Shown here in pieces: positions 35,718 to 47,340 of a stretch of 64,000 nucleotides of DNA. Location of the stretch: contig OX393581.1 in assembly GCA_947652605.1 (NCBI GenBank), positions 28,948,788-29,012,787 on the forward strand, given 5' to 3'. How positions within the stretch are numbered: the first letter of the stretch is position 1; each line of letters opens with the position of its first letter. Source of the DNA: Elmis aenea (lineage: Eukaryota > Arthropoda > Insecta > Coleoptera > Elmidae). The notes below the pieces were generated by a model, which had not been told where the DNA came from, made no database searches, and saw nothing but the letters and a program-made list of their open reading frames with translations. The position numbers and the translations under genes are program-made.

Positions 35718-35833
35718 TATAATACGTCAATATTTGCTAAAACAACGTAAAAACTCAAAAGTGTTTGATTGAAGGTAAACAGAAATCTTCTGCATTTTTG
35801 AAAGAAAATTAAATATAAAATGTGATAAATATA

Positions 35834-35960
35834 CATGGTGTTTTATTAACAGTTAGTGCGCGAAAACAAAATACTCGGTATAGCTGAAAATAGGTTATGA
35901 AATTTATTACCTACAACAAATTTTGTTGTCATTTGTTTTTCTATTTTGATTAATAAACCA
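35834..35960 (+). repeat. Solo end related to the arms of 7072-8619
   Basis: TATACATGGTGTTTTATT is followed by AGTGCGCGAAAACAAAATAC and then GGTTATG, matching in order the outer-arm sequence near 8433-8550. There is no opposite end. Confidence 0.5.
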
Positions 35961-36738
35961 GATATGAAGAAAATACGTTCCAATTGGATTCCTTGTTTAT
36001 GACAATATTGACAATCAATACATTTAATTACTGGATTTCAAAACACATCACTAGTCGAATAATATGCTTATTCAAAACGTTCGTTTGAAGATTTTTTTCC
36101 ATTAATATTGTTTATTAAAAAAAGTAGCTAACATATTTATTAAAATGAAATTACTCTAGGAAGTTCGCAGACGTGACGCATTCCTTTAACAATCGAACAC
36201 AATTATGAGAACAATTATGCATATCATATGTTTTGCAAAACAATAAAAATGCATAATGCACACTATACTTTAGTACAAATAATAATACATTATCCTGGAG
36301 TATTTGTGCTTAGAATACATAAAACTGGCAGCGATTATTTACGGCGGGATGTTTTATTGAAACAGTCACGTGCGATTCTACATGGTTCTTATACCACTAA
36401 CAATTACTCATTAAAATGGGACTGTCCCATACAAGAACTGTACTGGGCGAGTATTGTTATGATTTGACGCTGCATTTGTATTGTGCATTTCTAATAAATC
36501 GTATACATAATTTAACACAACGTGCAACCCATGAATTTGTTAAAATATTGCATTCGCACTGTAATATTCTTGAAAAACTTTGGGTATGCAAAAGCTGTTT
36601 GTGTCAAATCGATAGGAATTTGCGGTTGTAAGTAATACAAACAATTGCGACAAAAAAATAATATCTTATGTGCAATACGTTTTACATTATCAATGATTTA
36701 ATTAATATCTAATGTCTATTTTCATAATTAAGTTTGTA

Positions 36739-37945
36739 CAGGGTGGTCCAAATTCGATGGGATTGCATGGGTATCTCGCTTAATATTCTAGATAGAGAAA
36801 CGGTTAACATACAAAAAATGTGCAGTTTTTTGAAACAAACTCAGAACCGTTTTCAAAAATATTTTATAATTTTCAGTTTTTGAGTTATTGGAAAAAAGTG
36901 CCTTTTTGTCATATTAATAATGTGTCATATCTCCGTTATGGTTGTAAGTGTCAAATGATTTTATAAAGATTATTTTTAGATATTTTTATGTAGAATTCAA
37001 TTAAACTAAAAAAAAAAAAGATTCTTACGCTCGCTGTTAAAAAAATGACATAAACTTGAATTTTTTTAAATAGAAGCTTTAGTTGGCTATGACTTATTTA
37101 AATTCCTTATTTTTTTCCCTATATATAAGGGTTGATGTAATTATTTTCAATAATACGTAAGTTACAAAGGTTTTTTAGTTTTTTTTTAATCATAGAAGGC
37201 TGTGAAAACAAAAACAAAACAAGGTGTAAAATCTTTTAAAACTCATGTGGTACAAGTTACGAAGCTTTTGTAATTTGTTGTTGTAATAAACATTATAAAT
37301 ATTTAAATATAAGAAAACAATATAGTCGGAATCAGCAGTTATGTAGTTTATTGTTGTTAATCTTATGTTCAAATATTTATAATGTTCATTACAACAACAA
37401 ATTACAAAACCTTTGTAACTTGTATCACATGAGTTTTAAAAGGTTTTACACCTTGTTTTGTTTTGGTTTTCACAGTCTGAGCCTACTATAATTTTCTATA
37501 AAAAATAAAAAACTAACAAACCCTTGCTTGTAACTTACGTATTATTGAAAATAACTTATCAACCCTTATATATTTGGAATGAGAAAAAAATAAGGAATTT
37601 AAATAAGTCATAGCCAACTGTAGCTTCTATTTGAAAAAGGTAAGTTTGTGTCATAACTTTTTAACAGCGAGCGTAAAAAATTGTTTTTAGTGTAATGGAA
37701 TTTTACATAAAAATATCTAAAAATAATCTCAATAAATTTTTTCAATATTTACAACAATAACGGAGATATGACACATTATTAATATGACCAAAAATCACTT
37801 TTTTCTAATAACTCAAAAACCGGAAATGATAAAATATTCTGTTTGTCTCAAAAAACTGCATATTTTTTATGGTAACTAAGTCATTTCTCGATCTAAAATA
37901 TTAAGCGAGATACCCATGTAATCCCACCGAATTTGGATCACTCAG
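36739..37945. mobile_element. Foldback element (1.2 kb), CAGGGTGGTCC family
   Basis: Arms of nearly 600 bp lie at about 36739-37300 and 37375-37945, with TGTA on the left and TACA on the right. Shared blocks include ATACCCATG, ACACATTATTAATATGAC and TTACACCTTGTTTTG. The loop is about 75 bp. A half copy lies at 55825-56381. Open frames inside are arm sequence. Confidence 0.87.
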
Positions 37946-38088
37946 TACAAAAAGTAAACACTGACTTCTACATGGAAGTATATCTTAGTGGTTTGGGGTA
38001 AATTAAAGTTAAATAAACAAATTGAATAAAAACATTGTTTATAAAATAACGTAAGAACTAAAATGTTGTTCACTGAGACACTACATTT

Positions 38089-38480
38089 ATAGGGTGGACT
38101 AAATACGAATACTAAACACGGTATCTCGGTTACCGTAATAGTTAGCAAAAATTTGATTGGGTAATTTTACCAAGATAAACACGCCCGTCCTCGTGTTATC
38201 AAACTTTTATATCACCTTATATTTTGGCACTACAGACGAAAACTTAAATTTCATCGGTTTTGAACATTTACAATAACTTCTTTATTTATAAAAATATAGC
38301 TAAATGTTGTACAGATTTATTATAAACATATTTATGCCTAATATAAAAAATATTTGTAACGACCTTGGCTTTTGGGATATGAAGTAAACTTTATTTTTTT
38401 TTAATGGAACGTCTAGGATGCCATGACTGTATATAAAAGAGCATATTTTAGTTTTTTAAAAATACATTTGATATACATTT
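38089..38480 (+). repeat. Solo end of the CAGGGTG superfamily
   Basis: TATAGGGTGGACTAAATACG starts here, with the usual GGTATCTCGGTTACC and, further on, TTAATGGAACGTCTAGG interior. No inverted partner was found. Confidence 0.45.
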
Positions 38481-38786
38481 GTTGCAAAAAATAACCAAGA
38501 TACGACTAATTATGTAAAAATTTTCATTATCACAGTTTGCCATAATTTCGTAAACAATTGATGTTTACAATTAATAAACGATTATGTCTAATAAATCTTA
38601 AAATTTTTAAGCAAATACATATATTATTATGCATTTTAAGAAAAGTTTTGGGTTATTTTTTATCTGTTTTATTGTGGTATTGTAAACATGGCAAGATTTC
38701 AATACTTTTAAAACTTAAATATGTTTAAAAAGTACCTTCTAAGTGGTAAAAACGTGGACAAATTTAAGATCCTTGAAAAGCACATA

Positions 38787-39320
38787 CAGGGTTCTCGTTT
38801 TTCGAGGGCCACTATGGGAATCTCGTAAACGGTAAGAGTTACGACTTCGGTTCAATTAGGGCAAAGTTGTATATTCAGGTGCTTAATAATTTGACACAAA
38901 CAGAACTTATCTAGCTTTTTTAGTTTTTGAGATATGGGGGAAAAGTAAAAAAGTGGATTTTTGTTTTTTGCCCCTAACTTTTTTATTTGATGTCAAATTG
39001 CATTTCTGTAAACACTTTTTCGTGGCCACTTTTTGCAAGGAATCAAAATCCCCAATTATAATTTCCATACGACGTTGCGCTTTTTTTTAAACCATCATCA
39101 GGTAAATATTTTCTTATGGACGCTATATCTGATTTTAACGCCAATTTGTAGAGTATTTTATTCTGAATTCGATAATGTATGACACTTTTTTGAAACAATT
39201 GCTAAAAATGGCAAAATTCCTAATCGGCATGGTAAATAAATGTCTTTGTCCCTTTTTCTTTGAAATAACTATTAAAGGGATTTATTAGATCCCCATAGTG
39301 GCCGAAAAACGAGAACACTG
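38787..39320. mobile_element. TIR element with CAGGGTTCTCGTTTTTCG ends (534 bp)
   Basis: The ends CAGGGTTCTCGTTTTTCG and (inverted) CAGTGTTCTCGTTTTTCGG are flanked by TA. Interior motifs AAACCATCATCAGGT and AATCAAAATCCCCAATTATA recur inverted in the partial copy at 50330-50879. Confidence 0.85.
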
Positions 39321-40718
39321 TATATGCGACAAATGTATACCTACAACTATGCATCGTCTGCCCTGCACAAAATTTTTACGTGGTATACGATAATATATTC
39401 ACCGCACATAGTATTTTACCTTTAGATTTTTAGCCCTGATTTCATATACATATTATCGTTAATCGGTGCTACAAAAAAATTATTGTCGCCAAGACAACAA
39501 ATTTTAATAATGTTTACACCACCTAAAAATAATATTACGTCTTTTTTCCAACTCATAGGGACCAACAAAACAGAAATTAACGTACAAGTTCAATGTAGCT
39601 AACGAGTGTATAAAGAGTACAAATTAAATTGCTAATGAAATCTGCAAAGTCACTTTCTAAAACACATAAACAAACCGTGAACTTGCACAGCGCCTCGCAA
39701 TTCAACCTCGGTAGTTTTTATTCACTTTCTCATGAACTTGTGAAGTCATTATTAGCATAACGTTATGCAAGTGCGTTAAGTCACATTTTTATGTTAATAA
39801 TGTTCACTCGTTATTGACAATGAAAACTGCTGCCAAGAATTAATGACACAAAAGAAGCTCGCATTAGATGTGGTCGCTGAAAATGTTAATTTACGATTCA
39901 GATTTTGTATGGTGTACCTACGCCGTTACCTCATTCTCAACGCGCATTTGCGCGTCTATGATAGTTCGACTCTATCGAAACCGAATCTTTACATGTACAA
40001 CAAGGTTTTGAAATTTTATAACTCGTGGATTTATTCTTATATTATTGCGTATTTTCATGAGAGACAATTGAAGGTTACTTTACCTGCGGACGACCAGAGG
40101 ATATGTAAATAATTAAAAAAAAATGTTTCTCACACTAAAGTTTTCAGAAAAATCCTGTTGATCGCTTCAAGTTAATCTGACATTATTTTAGCCTGCTCAC
40201 TTCTGGGAAAACTCATACAAACATAACACAACTATAAAAATGTACAGTATTGGGATCTTTTTGTTTTATAACTTTTAGGCGGTCAAGTAGGTAGGAGTTA
40301 GCTAAGGTTAATTTTACTATTTCAATAGATTACAATCTTTTACATTTAGTTTGAGTGACATACAGACTTTAAAATCGGTTGAGTATGAAGTGTTTTTTAA
40401 ATAGTAGCTATGAATTATTGAGCGTAATTTTAAAGCATGCACACAATTTTTTTAAATCTTATTGCAGGTTTTTGCTTTAATTTTACAAGATATTGCCTTA
40501 ATTTAGCTTCCAATTTTTTGCCATAAAAATTAAGAATAAAACGCCGTTATCGATATTTTCAATTAAAATTGTAGGCATAATATGTTAGTTTATGTAAGAT
40601 TTTTACAAATGAAAAATTTTAAAAAGATCGACTGATGTAACGAAATAATGTTTGTGCATACTTTGGTACTGGATAAATTATGTTTGGAAAGCGCTGAATT
40701 GAATATTGATTAAATATA
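39321..40718. other. AT-rich intron, nothing definite
   Basis: An 89-codon plus-strand frame (39843-40112) is unrecognised and is treated as chance. Confidence 0.35.
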
Positions 40719-42144
40719 CAGGGTGTTTCGTTAAAAATGCGAAAAAAAATCGGAAGGTGATTCCTTATCGAAAATTAAGGGTGGTCTTTTAAATAAATTG
40801 TTTTCCGTAGACGTCTCCTTTCGGAGTTACTTACACTCCCCTAAAGGGGAGCGGTAAAATTAGGTTTTTATTTTATTTCTCAAATTTGGATATATCTAGG
40901 AGAATGATGTTGGTAGATGTTTTCTACTTATTAAAAGGTTTCCCATAGTAATATTTTCAATCATCACCCACCCTCACAAGGGGCTAAAAAGTGCGACCCC
41001 TGTTGATTTTTTTATCAGAACTTTTTGATGGGTTAAAATTTTGCAATTTTTTTTTTGAAAGTTTGATTCATTTAGAAACTTTTTTTATTCTTTAACTTTT
41101 CTTGTAAAACCTACAGTTTTTGAGTAAAAAATAAGATAAGTAATGCACCATTAATAATATTCCAATATAAAACGATTCATTTTGGTAGTTACCATGGTTT
41201 GTTTATGTTCATATTGGGTAAAACCAGTGGTGAGCTATGAAATTTTTAACAAAGGGCTCGCTCATAGTTAAATAAAAACAAAAAAATAATGTTAATTATA
41301 TGTTGGAAAAAAAATGGCATTTTAAATTCAAACGTGAATAATCGAGTGATTGTACATAATTCAAAAAATTCTATTGTGCGACGGGTTATTCTAAATTTAA
41401 TCGTCATTGCTTGATAGGCATCACTTCGTGACTTCGTCACTTTACAAATGTATGTAATGACAATGATTTTAAAATATATTTTTTCTTGAGAAAATGGTTA
41501 ACAAGAAGAACAAGGGGCTCGCAAATTAAGGAATAATTTAACAAAGGGCTCGCGGGGGCTCGCGCGAGCCCCCTACAGCTCATCACTGGGTAAAACTGAT
41601 GGGCGTTTTAGCGTTAAGGCCGCGTAAACGTCAAAATGAATTACACCCGTCAATTCTACCCAATATGAATATAAACAAACCATGGTAATCACCAAAATGA
41701 ATCGTTTTATATTGGAATATTTAATGGTGCATGTTCACTTATTTAATTTTTTAATCAAAAACTGTAAATTTTACGAGAAACGTGAAAGAATATAAAAAGT
41801 TTCTAAATAAATCAAGCTTTCAAAAAAATGTCAACCCACCAAAAAGTTCTGATTAAAAAACCAACAGGGGTCACACTTTGCAGCCCCCTGTGAAGGTGGA
41901 AGATGATTGAAAATATTACTATAGAAAACCTTTTAATAAGTATAAAACATCTATCAAATATTATTCTCCTACATTCATTCAAATTTCAGAAATAAAATAA
42001 AAATCTAATTTTATCGCTCCCCTTTAGGAGGGTGTAACTCCGAGAGAAGACGTCTAAGGAAAAAATTTTATATAAAAGGCCCTTCTTCATTTTCGATAAT
42101 GAATCACCGCCCGAATGTTTTCACATTTTTTACGAAACACACTG
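40719..42144. mobile_element. Foldback element, CAGGGTGTTTC family (copy 3), carrying a nested hAT
   Basis: The left arm starts CAGGGTGTTTCGTTAAAAAT and the right arm is the inverted copy ending GAAACACACTG at 42144, both flanked by TATA. It shares the GTTTATGTTCATATTGGGTA centre and the AGGGGAGC and GGGGCT blocks with 13671-14636 and 23590-24096. A 364-bp hAT sits at the centre (41225-41588). Confidence 0.88.
41225..41588. mobile_element. Short hAT element with GGGCTCGC motifs, 8-bp duplication GGTAAAAC
   Basis: The ends CAGTGGTGAGCTATGA and (inverted) CAGTGATGAGCTGTAG are flanked by perfect GGTAAAAC duplications at 41217-41224 and 41589-41596. Subterminal AAAGGGCTCGC repeats lie at both sides. 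It inserted at the symmetry centre of the foldback, in its GGGTAAAAC motif. Confidence 0.93.
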
Positions 42145-42441
42145 TATAACAGTTTAGCGGTACCTATTAAAATAGTTGACGGCAACCATATGTAAAATAT
42201 TTTGAAGGAGTCTTGCAGCACTTATGCCTTGCAATTTGCTGCATTTTTTAACACACGAATATCTGCAAACTATTTCATGCTTCAGACATTCAATAAATTT
42301 TATGATAAGACATTTGACATGTTATAGAACTGTTTAGTTAAAATTTAAAATAGATTACGGTATAAGCCTGAACTTGAAGATAGATACGACCATGGATTTG
42401 TGAAGCAATTTCTAAATATAATTTCGTTTGGGAGCACTTAC

Positions 42442-42675
42442 CTCTTCATAATCAAGTCTTGCTGTCAGTGTAAAAACTCCTGTTTGTGGATTAAGTGAGA
42501 AGACATCGTTGGCCCAGTCGCTGATAACTGTGTATGTCAACTGGGCATTGATTCCTAAATCTGGATCAGTGGCGCGCACTTGACCGACCCGAGATCCGCG
42601 TGCCGCATTTTCTGGGATATCGAAGGAATACGCACTTTCGGAGAAAACTGGCGGATTATCGTTGGTGTCGGTCAC
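42442..42675 (-). CDS. ds: Cadherin-repeat exon of a Dachsous-like giant atypical cadherin (internal exon)
   Basis: This 234-bp internal exon encodes 78 residues of extracellular cadherin repeat. Reading on the minus strand, a pyrimidine-rich tract ending in TTTTCAG precedes the first codon at 42675, and GTAAGT follows the last codon at 42442; the exon begins and ends in phase 0. Visible calcium-binding motifs, in order, are DTNDNPPVF (inter-repeat linker), the PENA glutamate, ATDPD, and LDYEE at the very end. Such proteins are single-pass membrane adhesion molecules; Dachsous pairs with Fat to set planar polarity and growth. The exon continues directly into the one at 10757-10958. The Dachsous assignment rests on resemblance recalled from insect Dachsous around the DWANDVFSLNPQTG stretch. 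Fat-like or another large cadherin is the alternative. Being an atypical-cadherin exon is near certain; the exact gene is likely but not proved. Confidence 0.85.
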
Positions 42676-44775
42676 CTGAAAAATAAATATACAATGCTTT
42701 AGAATGCTAAAAGTTTTACTTTAAGTTTATATAAATACATAATGCAACTTTGTCAATTCACGTTATTTATAAAAAATATTACTTTTGTCATTTTACTAAT
42801 TTTACTGCTGATAAGTAATGTACATGTATGCGCTAGTTTATTAGTAGTAAACCGTGTTCATATGTTAAACCGCGATATAACTGCAGTTTCTACATAGTTT
42901 TGCAATATAAATAACATAGCAATCTTATAAAATACATATAAAAACTTATTTAACTTAAAATATTTTTGAAGAAAAATGCAGTTACGAGACTTTCGTCTCT
43001 TCTTCAGTAGATTTACCAAGGAATTGTTGGTTAAAATTTTATATTTTTTCTACAAAATATAGTGAAAAAAGCGACAAAATCAATTTAATTATCCTTTCAA
43101 CTCTTAAGTAATTTACTAATTAAATACTTTAACGTTTAGTAATATGTATTCTAAAAAAAATATTATAGCAAATTTTTGTCTCAAAGTCCCGTAGCAATAC
43201 TTTTGCAAACCTTTCCTCTGGGTAGCATAAGCAATATGTTTAGTTTTACAAACATATTGTTGGCAATGCACATATATTACGATGACACACAAGCACAAAT
43301 CAAAATGTCGGTAGTAGTTAAGTTTATTAAAAATATTCACAGGTCGTTCAACACTAAATTCTAGCTATGAGCTTGGGATTGCGATGGCAATCGTATGTTA
43401 TGGATGTTGCTTACATGGCAAAAAACACAAGAACTTAACTATGTGTGTACCCACAGGGCTAATAGAGCGAGTACAACCATAAAATTGTATTTGCGGCCTT
43501 AATCTGCAATTACGTGTGATTTGAAAGTCCAACTTCGTTATAATCTCCCAAGAAGATAATTCATAATAGCATTAAAACCCAAGTTTTGCTCCTGAAAGAC
43601 TAGACTAGACGTCAACAAAGTACATTGTGAATAATAATTCTTTAAATTGATGAAGTTGTTTTGCTGTTTAGTTTCCAGTTTCAAGTTTTATTTCTGAATT
43701 GCTGGTAGCTCCCTACGGTCTCTTTAAGAAGATTGTTACTTCTGACTTGGTCGTGTTTGTGCACAATCACCTGTTAGTCTTGTGTAAAAATGTATTTATT
43801 GATCCCGATAATTGACTGGAGGCATGTTTAAGGAAAATGACGTGGTATCGATAAGGCGCGTTCTTTCATGTCGTCCAGGGCCACGAATTCTTGAGACTGT
43901 GTCTATAAAACACCTGTCCAACTACAGGGGATAAAAACCCCAACTACATTCCACTCGACTGTTAATGCGGCTAGTTTCTTTCGATGTCCTTAAATATCGT
44001 TTAGTTGTTAAGTGGAGTCTTGAGAAAAACACGATGAAACGATAGAAGTAGTTTATGTGATAAAAATAGATAATTTAGTATCATTAACTTATATGTATAG
44101 CGCTAACTTAATTAATGTTACCAGGACCGACCTAGCATTTATCGGGGCCGTCATTAGTACAACAGAATTTGCGAGGCACTCGTTATGAGTTTTTTTTTAA
44201 TACAAAGTTCACAACAGATATAAGCGTCTGTCTGTCCGTCCTCGTGTTTCAGCATAAGATGGTAACGCGATCAGAAGTTGTATTATTGTTTTGGAGAAAT
44301 AAATATGAAAGAACACTGTTAAAAAAATGTGTGTCATTCAAACGCTCATAACATTCTTACAAAATATAAAACAAAAAAAATTGTTTTCCCCACTAAACAC
44401 CGCCTCAATTCGTATATTTCACAATTTGATAGCGTAGTTTTTTTACGACTACCTACCCACAGATAACTAATCGAAACATGTAAATTAGATTAAACGCAGT
44501 GTAATACACAAAATTAACGGTGTGGAAATAACATCATTTATCGCAATTAACAAAAGAATATTTACTCTACGAAGGTTTAAAGTATCATAGTTAACATTTG
44601 GGACTGGGTTTTAATGCGCTTCACATAGCATTTTACAGCTAACCTAGAGGATAGCATTGAGTTCTCGATGCTAATCTTACTTAAAATAAGCGAATATCTT
44701 TATTTTATTGTTTAAAAAAAAGTTGTAGAAGTAAAAAACTGGAAAATAGAAGTCTTAGCTATATTGGATATGAGG
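42676..44775. other. AT-rich intron, nothing definite
   Basis: The only pattern seen is a GAGAC-GAAA-GTCTC hairpin motif (read on the minus strand) at 42988-43001, also present in near-identical form at 11011-11024. Confidence 0.35.
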
Positions 44776-45155
44776 TAAACCCGGGGAAGTGTGTTTTGGG
44801 GGAAAGTGTGACGACTCTTGTTAAAATTGCTGCAATTGAATCTAGTTTATTGCCATCGCGTTACTAGATGCCCAAATCATTACGAAAGCAAATTGATAAG
44901 TTAGAACTCAGTAACAGTGTTGTGTATGAGTTCGCACGCTTTGGCGCCTAATTTTGAGAAAGAGTTAAACATGGTAAGTGGATATTTTTTCAAGCTATCC
45001 TCTTATTTAAGGATTGCGTTTCATGTTGCAATAAGGAAATGCATGTTATTTTATATATTTGAGGAATTACGACATAGTTCACACTTACCCCTCTAAAATT
45101 GTGTTTCGAGGTTAGTGTGACCACTTTTACGGGGCAAATGTGAACTTGTTGCAAA

Positions 45156-45780
45156 ATGGTAAGAAATTATAAGAGAAACAGCGACAGAGCAACCAAATAT
45201 ATCGCCAAAAAAAGAAGAAAAAAACCAAAAAAAAAGACGATGGAAAAAACGAGGACAAGTAAATTACCATAGAAATGTTTTAGTAGCTTGAGCTCAGAAG
45301 AAGAAGAAATGGTAGAACCATTACCTATTTATAGATACAGACGACGATTTGGACACTGAAATATGTGAAGACGAAGACCAAACGGATATTTACGAAAAAT
45401 ACATAAATTAGATGGAAAAAACAGAGGTAAGAAAAGAAGAATTCGGTAAAATTAAAGGGACAACAAAATCACGACAGAAAACTTTCAGCAGCTCAAGCTT
45501 AGAAGAAGAAATGGTAGAACCCAATTTTGTAGAATCAGCAAATGATTTAGTCCCTGAAGTATTCGAAGAAAAAGACAAGACGAACGTCAACCAAATGGCT
45601 GCCGGGAGTTGGGTTATTGCAGAATACAACTTCAAAAAAAGCACTAAACATTACGTTGGATAGATTAAAACCAGGTCAGGAATCCAATAGAATGTTCTAT
45701 TCTTGAAATATAGGAACAATAATAGCTTCTTTTGGCCACAATTGGAATACGAACACAATATAATTGACATAGACATTATT
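45156..45780 (+). pseudogene. Pogo-like transposase remnant (N- and C-terminal pieces)
   Basis: The ATG at 45156 opens MVRNYKRNSDRATKY, the hallmark start of many pogo/Tigger-type transposases, followed by a lysine-rich run. A later frame (45412-45663) has an acidic, serine-rich linker and ends in GSWVIAEYNFKKSTKHYVG, which resembles the short C-terminal domain of insect members. The DNA-binding and DDE catalytic core between them is missing. An AGAAGAAGAAATGGTAGAA block occurs twice (45295 and 45500), so the linker is partly duplicated. It is not functional. Confidence 0.65.
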
Positions 45781-46289
45781 ACGAATTTTGTCGGAACCAG
45801 TTAAGAACCGAAGAAACAATTTTATGTTTAAGGGGGAACTAAAGGCACGCAATAAAACAGCTTTCGTAGTTCAAGTTTTTCTCTCACACTAATTATCCAA
45901 AGTACTTAAAAATTTGTAAGTAAAAAGATTTTTGGTTCGAGAATGGCGGTACAGGCTCGATTTTTAAAAAAGTTAATACTGTTAAGCATAAAAAAATATT
46001 AAAAACTGGCTAAAAATTGACGTCTGTTTACACCATCAATATTTGTAAATTATTGGCTAAAATTAAAATATCGTCCTGTACCGCCGTTAAGGAACATGTT
46101 TTTAATAATTGTTGTTAATTTGAAATAAATTTATTCACAATCTTTTTCTAAAAACTTGAACTAAGAAACCCATTTTTTAAGGAAATTTCACTTGTACTTT
46201 CCGAAGCGAAGGCGCTGCAACACCCCACCATTTTATCGCCGTATGTCTGTTCTACAACATTATATCTACAACACAAAAAATGACAGGAA

Positions 46290-47190
46290 AATCTAAACGT
46301 CAATTTATTTTTATAGAATCTATACCATCTCTTAAAATCGAAGGGAAAATGTCGGCTCCCAATAACATGTCTATTTTACGTGGCGTTCCAAATTGTGGGT
46401 CTGCCAACTTAAGGTTTGTGGTATGTGTCCAATTTTCCGAATTAGTTGTGGACGGCATTTCCGTACATACATGCGGCAAAATCATGAAGTCGACATTAAA
46501 TTTAGGTTCCTCTTTGTCTTTAGGTTTAAGAATACATGTGGTAAAACTGGTAGATTCGCACGAAAAGGTACGATTCAAGCCATGGATGGGAATATTTACT
46601 GAGGCTCGGGACAGCCCTAATTTCTTAACGCAACTATCAGTACCTAATAAAATTTGTCTGACTGGCACTATCTAATAATACACGAAGCGTTTGATAATTT
46701 CCCCAACAGTCTAACACATCAACTAAGGCTGTCGATAACAAAACAGTGTTTCGAGATGAAGAGGTGTCGTTAAGCTATTGACTTGATTCAAAAGTATGTT
46801 TGGAGTTTCATCCAAAGGTGAATGAGTAATTTCCGATTCTTTACTCGTAGATACGTGCTCGGATGAAGACCATTTGATTTTGTTTTCAAAGTGAAATAAG
46901 GTATCATGCCTGCTATAGCAAATACGACAATTTAAAGTTGAGTTACAATCCTTCATTTTATGAAACGAGCTCAAACAATAAATACAAAGGTTTTTGCCTT
47001 TAATAAATAAAAAATTTATCATTTGTGGTTTTTTCAAGAAAATTCGAACATCTATGAAGTGCGTGTGGCGACCGACAACAAAGACAACTACTATTATTTG
47101 CGTTTGCTACAAAAGAAGCGGTTGAATTTAAAATTCGATTAGACCAACTGGTTCGATTAGGCGATAATACGACATGATTTGTTCGACTTT
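46290..47190 (-). pseudogene. BEL/Pao LTR-retrotransposon gag-protease fragment
   Basis: On the minus strand the end of a gag-like protein comes first. CRSPHALHRC (about 47085) is followed by CIYCLSSFHKMKDC and CRICYSRHDTLFH (about 46985-46900), the cysteine/histidine cluster typical of BEL/Pao elements. Downstream (46668-46300) lies the aspartic-protease-like region, with ILLGTDSCVKKLGL, NIPIHGLN, FMILPHV, LADPQFGTP and LLGADIF. The protease active site, normally a DTGS-type motif, reads GTDS here. Frames are broken between the two parts, and no reverse transcriptase, integrase or LTR was found. It is a dead internal fragment. Confidence 0.8.
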
Positions 47191-47194
47191 TCTC

Positions 47195-47340
47195 CGTTTT
47201 TTTGCCATTAAAAATAACGGTTTCGGTTTCTGTTAAAAATCACTTTTACGGACAAAAAATAACGGTTACCGGTTTTTTTAATAACGAAAAAAATAGTTTA
47301 TGGCATCTGTCTTCCAGGGCATGTATTCTGTGTTTTGTGT
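47195..47340. repeat. Possible hAT end with CGGTTACCGG motifs
   Basis: AACGGTTTCGGTTTCTG and AACGGTTACCGGTTTTTT lie side by side directly after the BEL/Pao fragment. Such motif pairs are usual near hAT ends, but no partner end or duplication was found. Confidence 0.35.

Larger units (their letters stand above)
10959..42441 (-). other. 31.5-kb phase-0 intron of the cadherin gene
   Basis: This intron is bounded by GTAAGT (minus strand, from 42441) and CAG (ending 10959). Its length is 31,483 bp. It holds the full-length Jockey LINE, a LINE 3' end, five CAG-terminated hAT-type elements and most of the foldback elements listed here. The intron class follows directly from the two exon borders. 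Its true size in the transcript assumes that no small exon between the two was missed, which the phase match and the unbroken repeat domain make likely. Confidence 0.8.

Noticed and set aside
39843..40112. 89-codon plus-strand frame
   Set aside because: No family likeness, no repeat copies and no splice borders; treated as chance.
44868..44950. Frame starting MPKSLRKQ as the transposase start of the pogo-like relic
   Set aside because: The MVRNYKR start at 45156 fits the family far better; the earlier frame ends after 27 codons without motifs.
46280..46675. 131-codon plus-strand frame
   Set aside because: The minus strand of the same stretch encodes the BEL/Pao protease region; the plus frame is a shadow.
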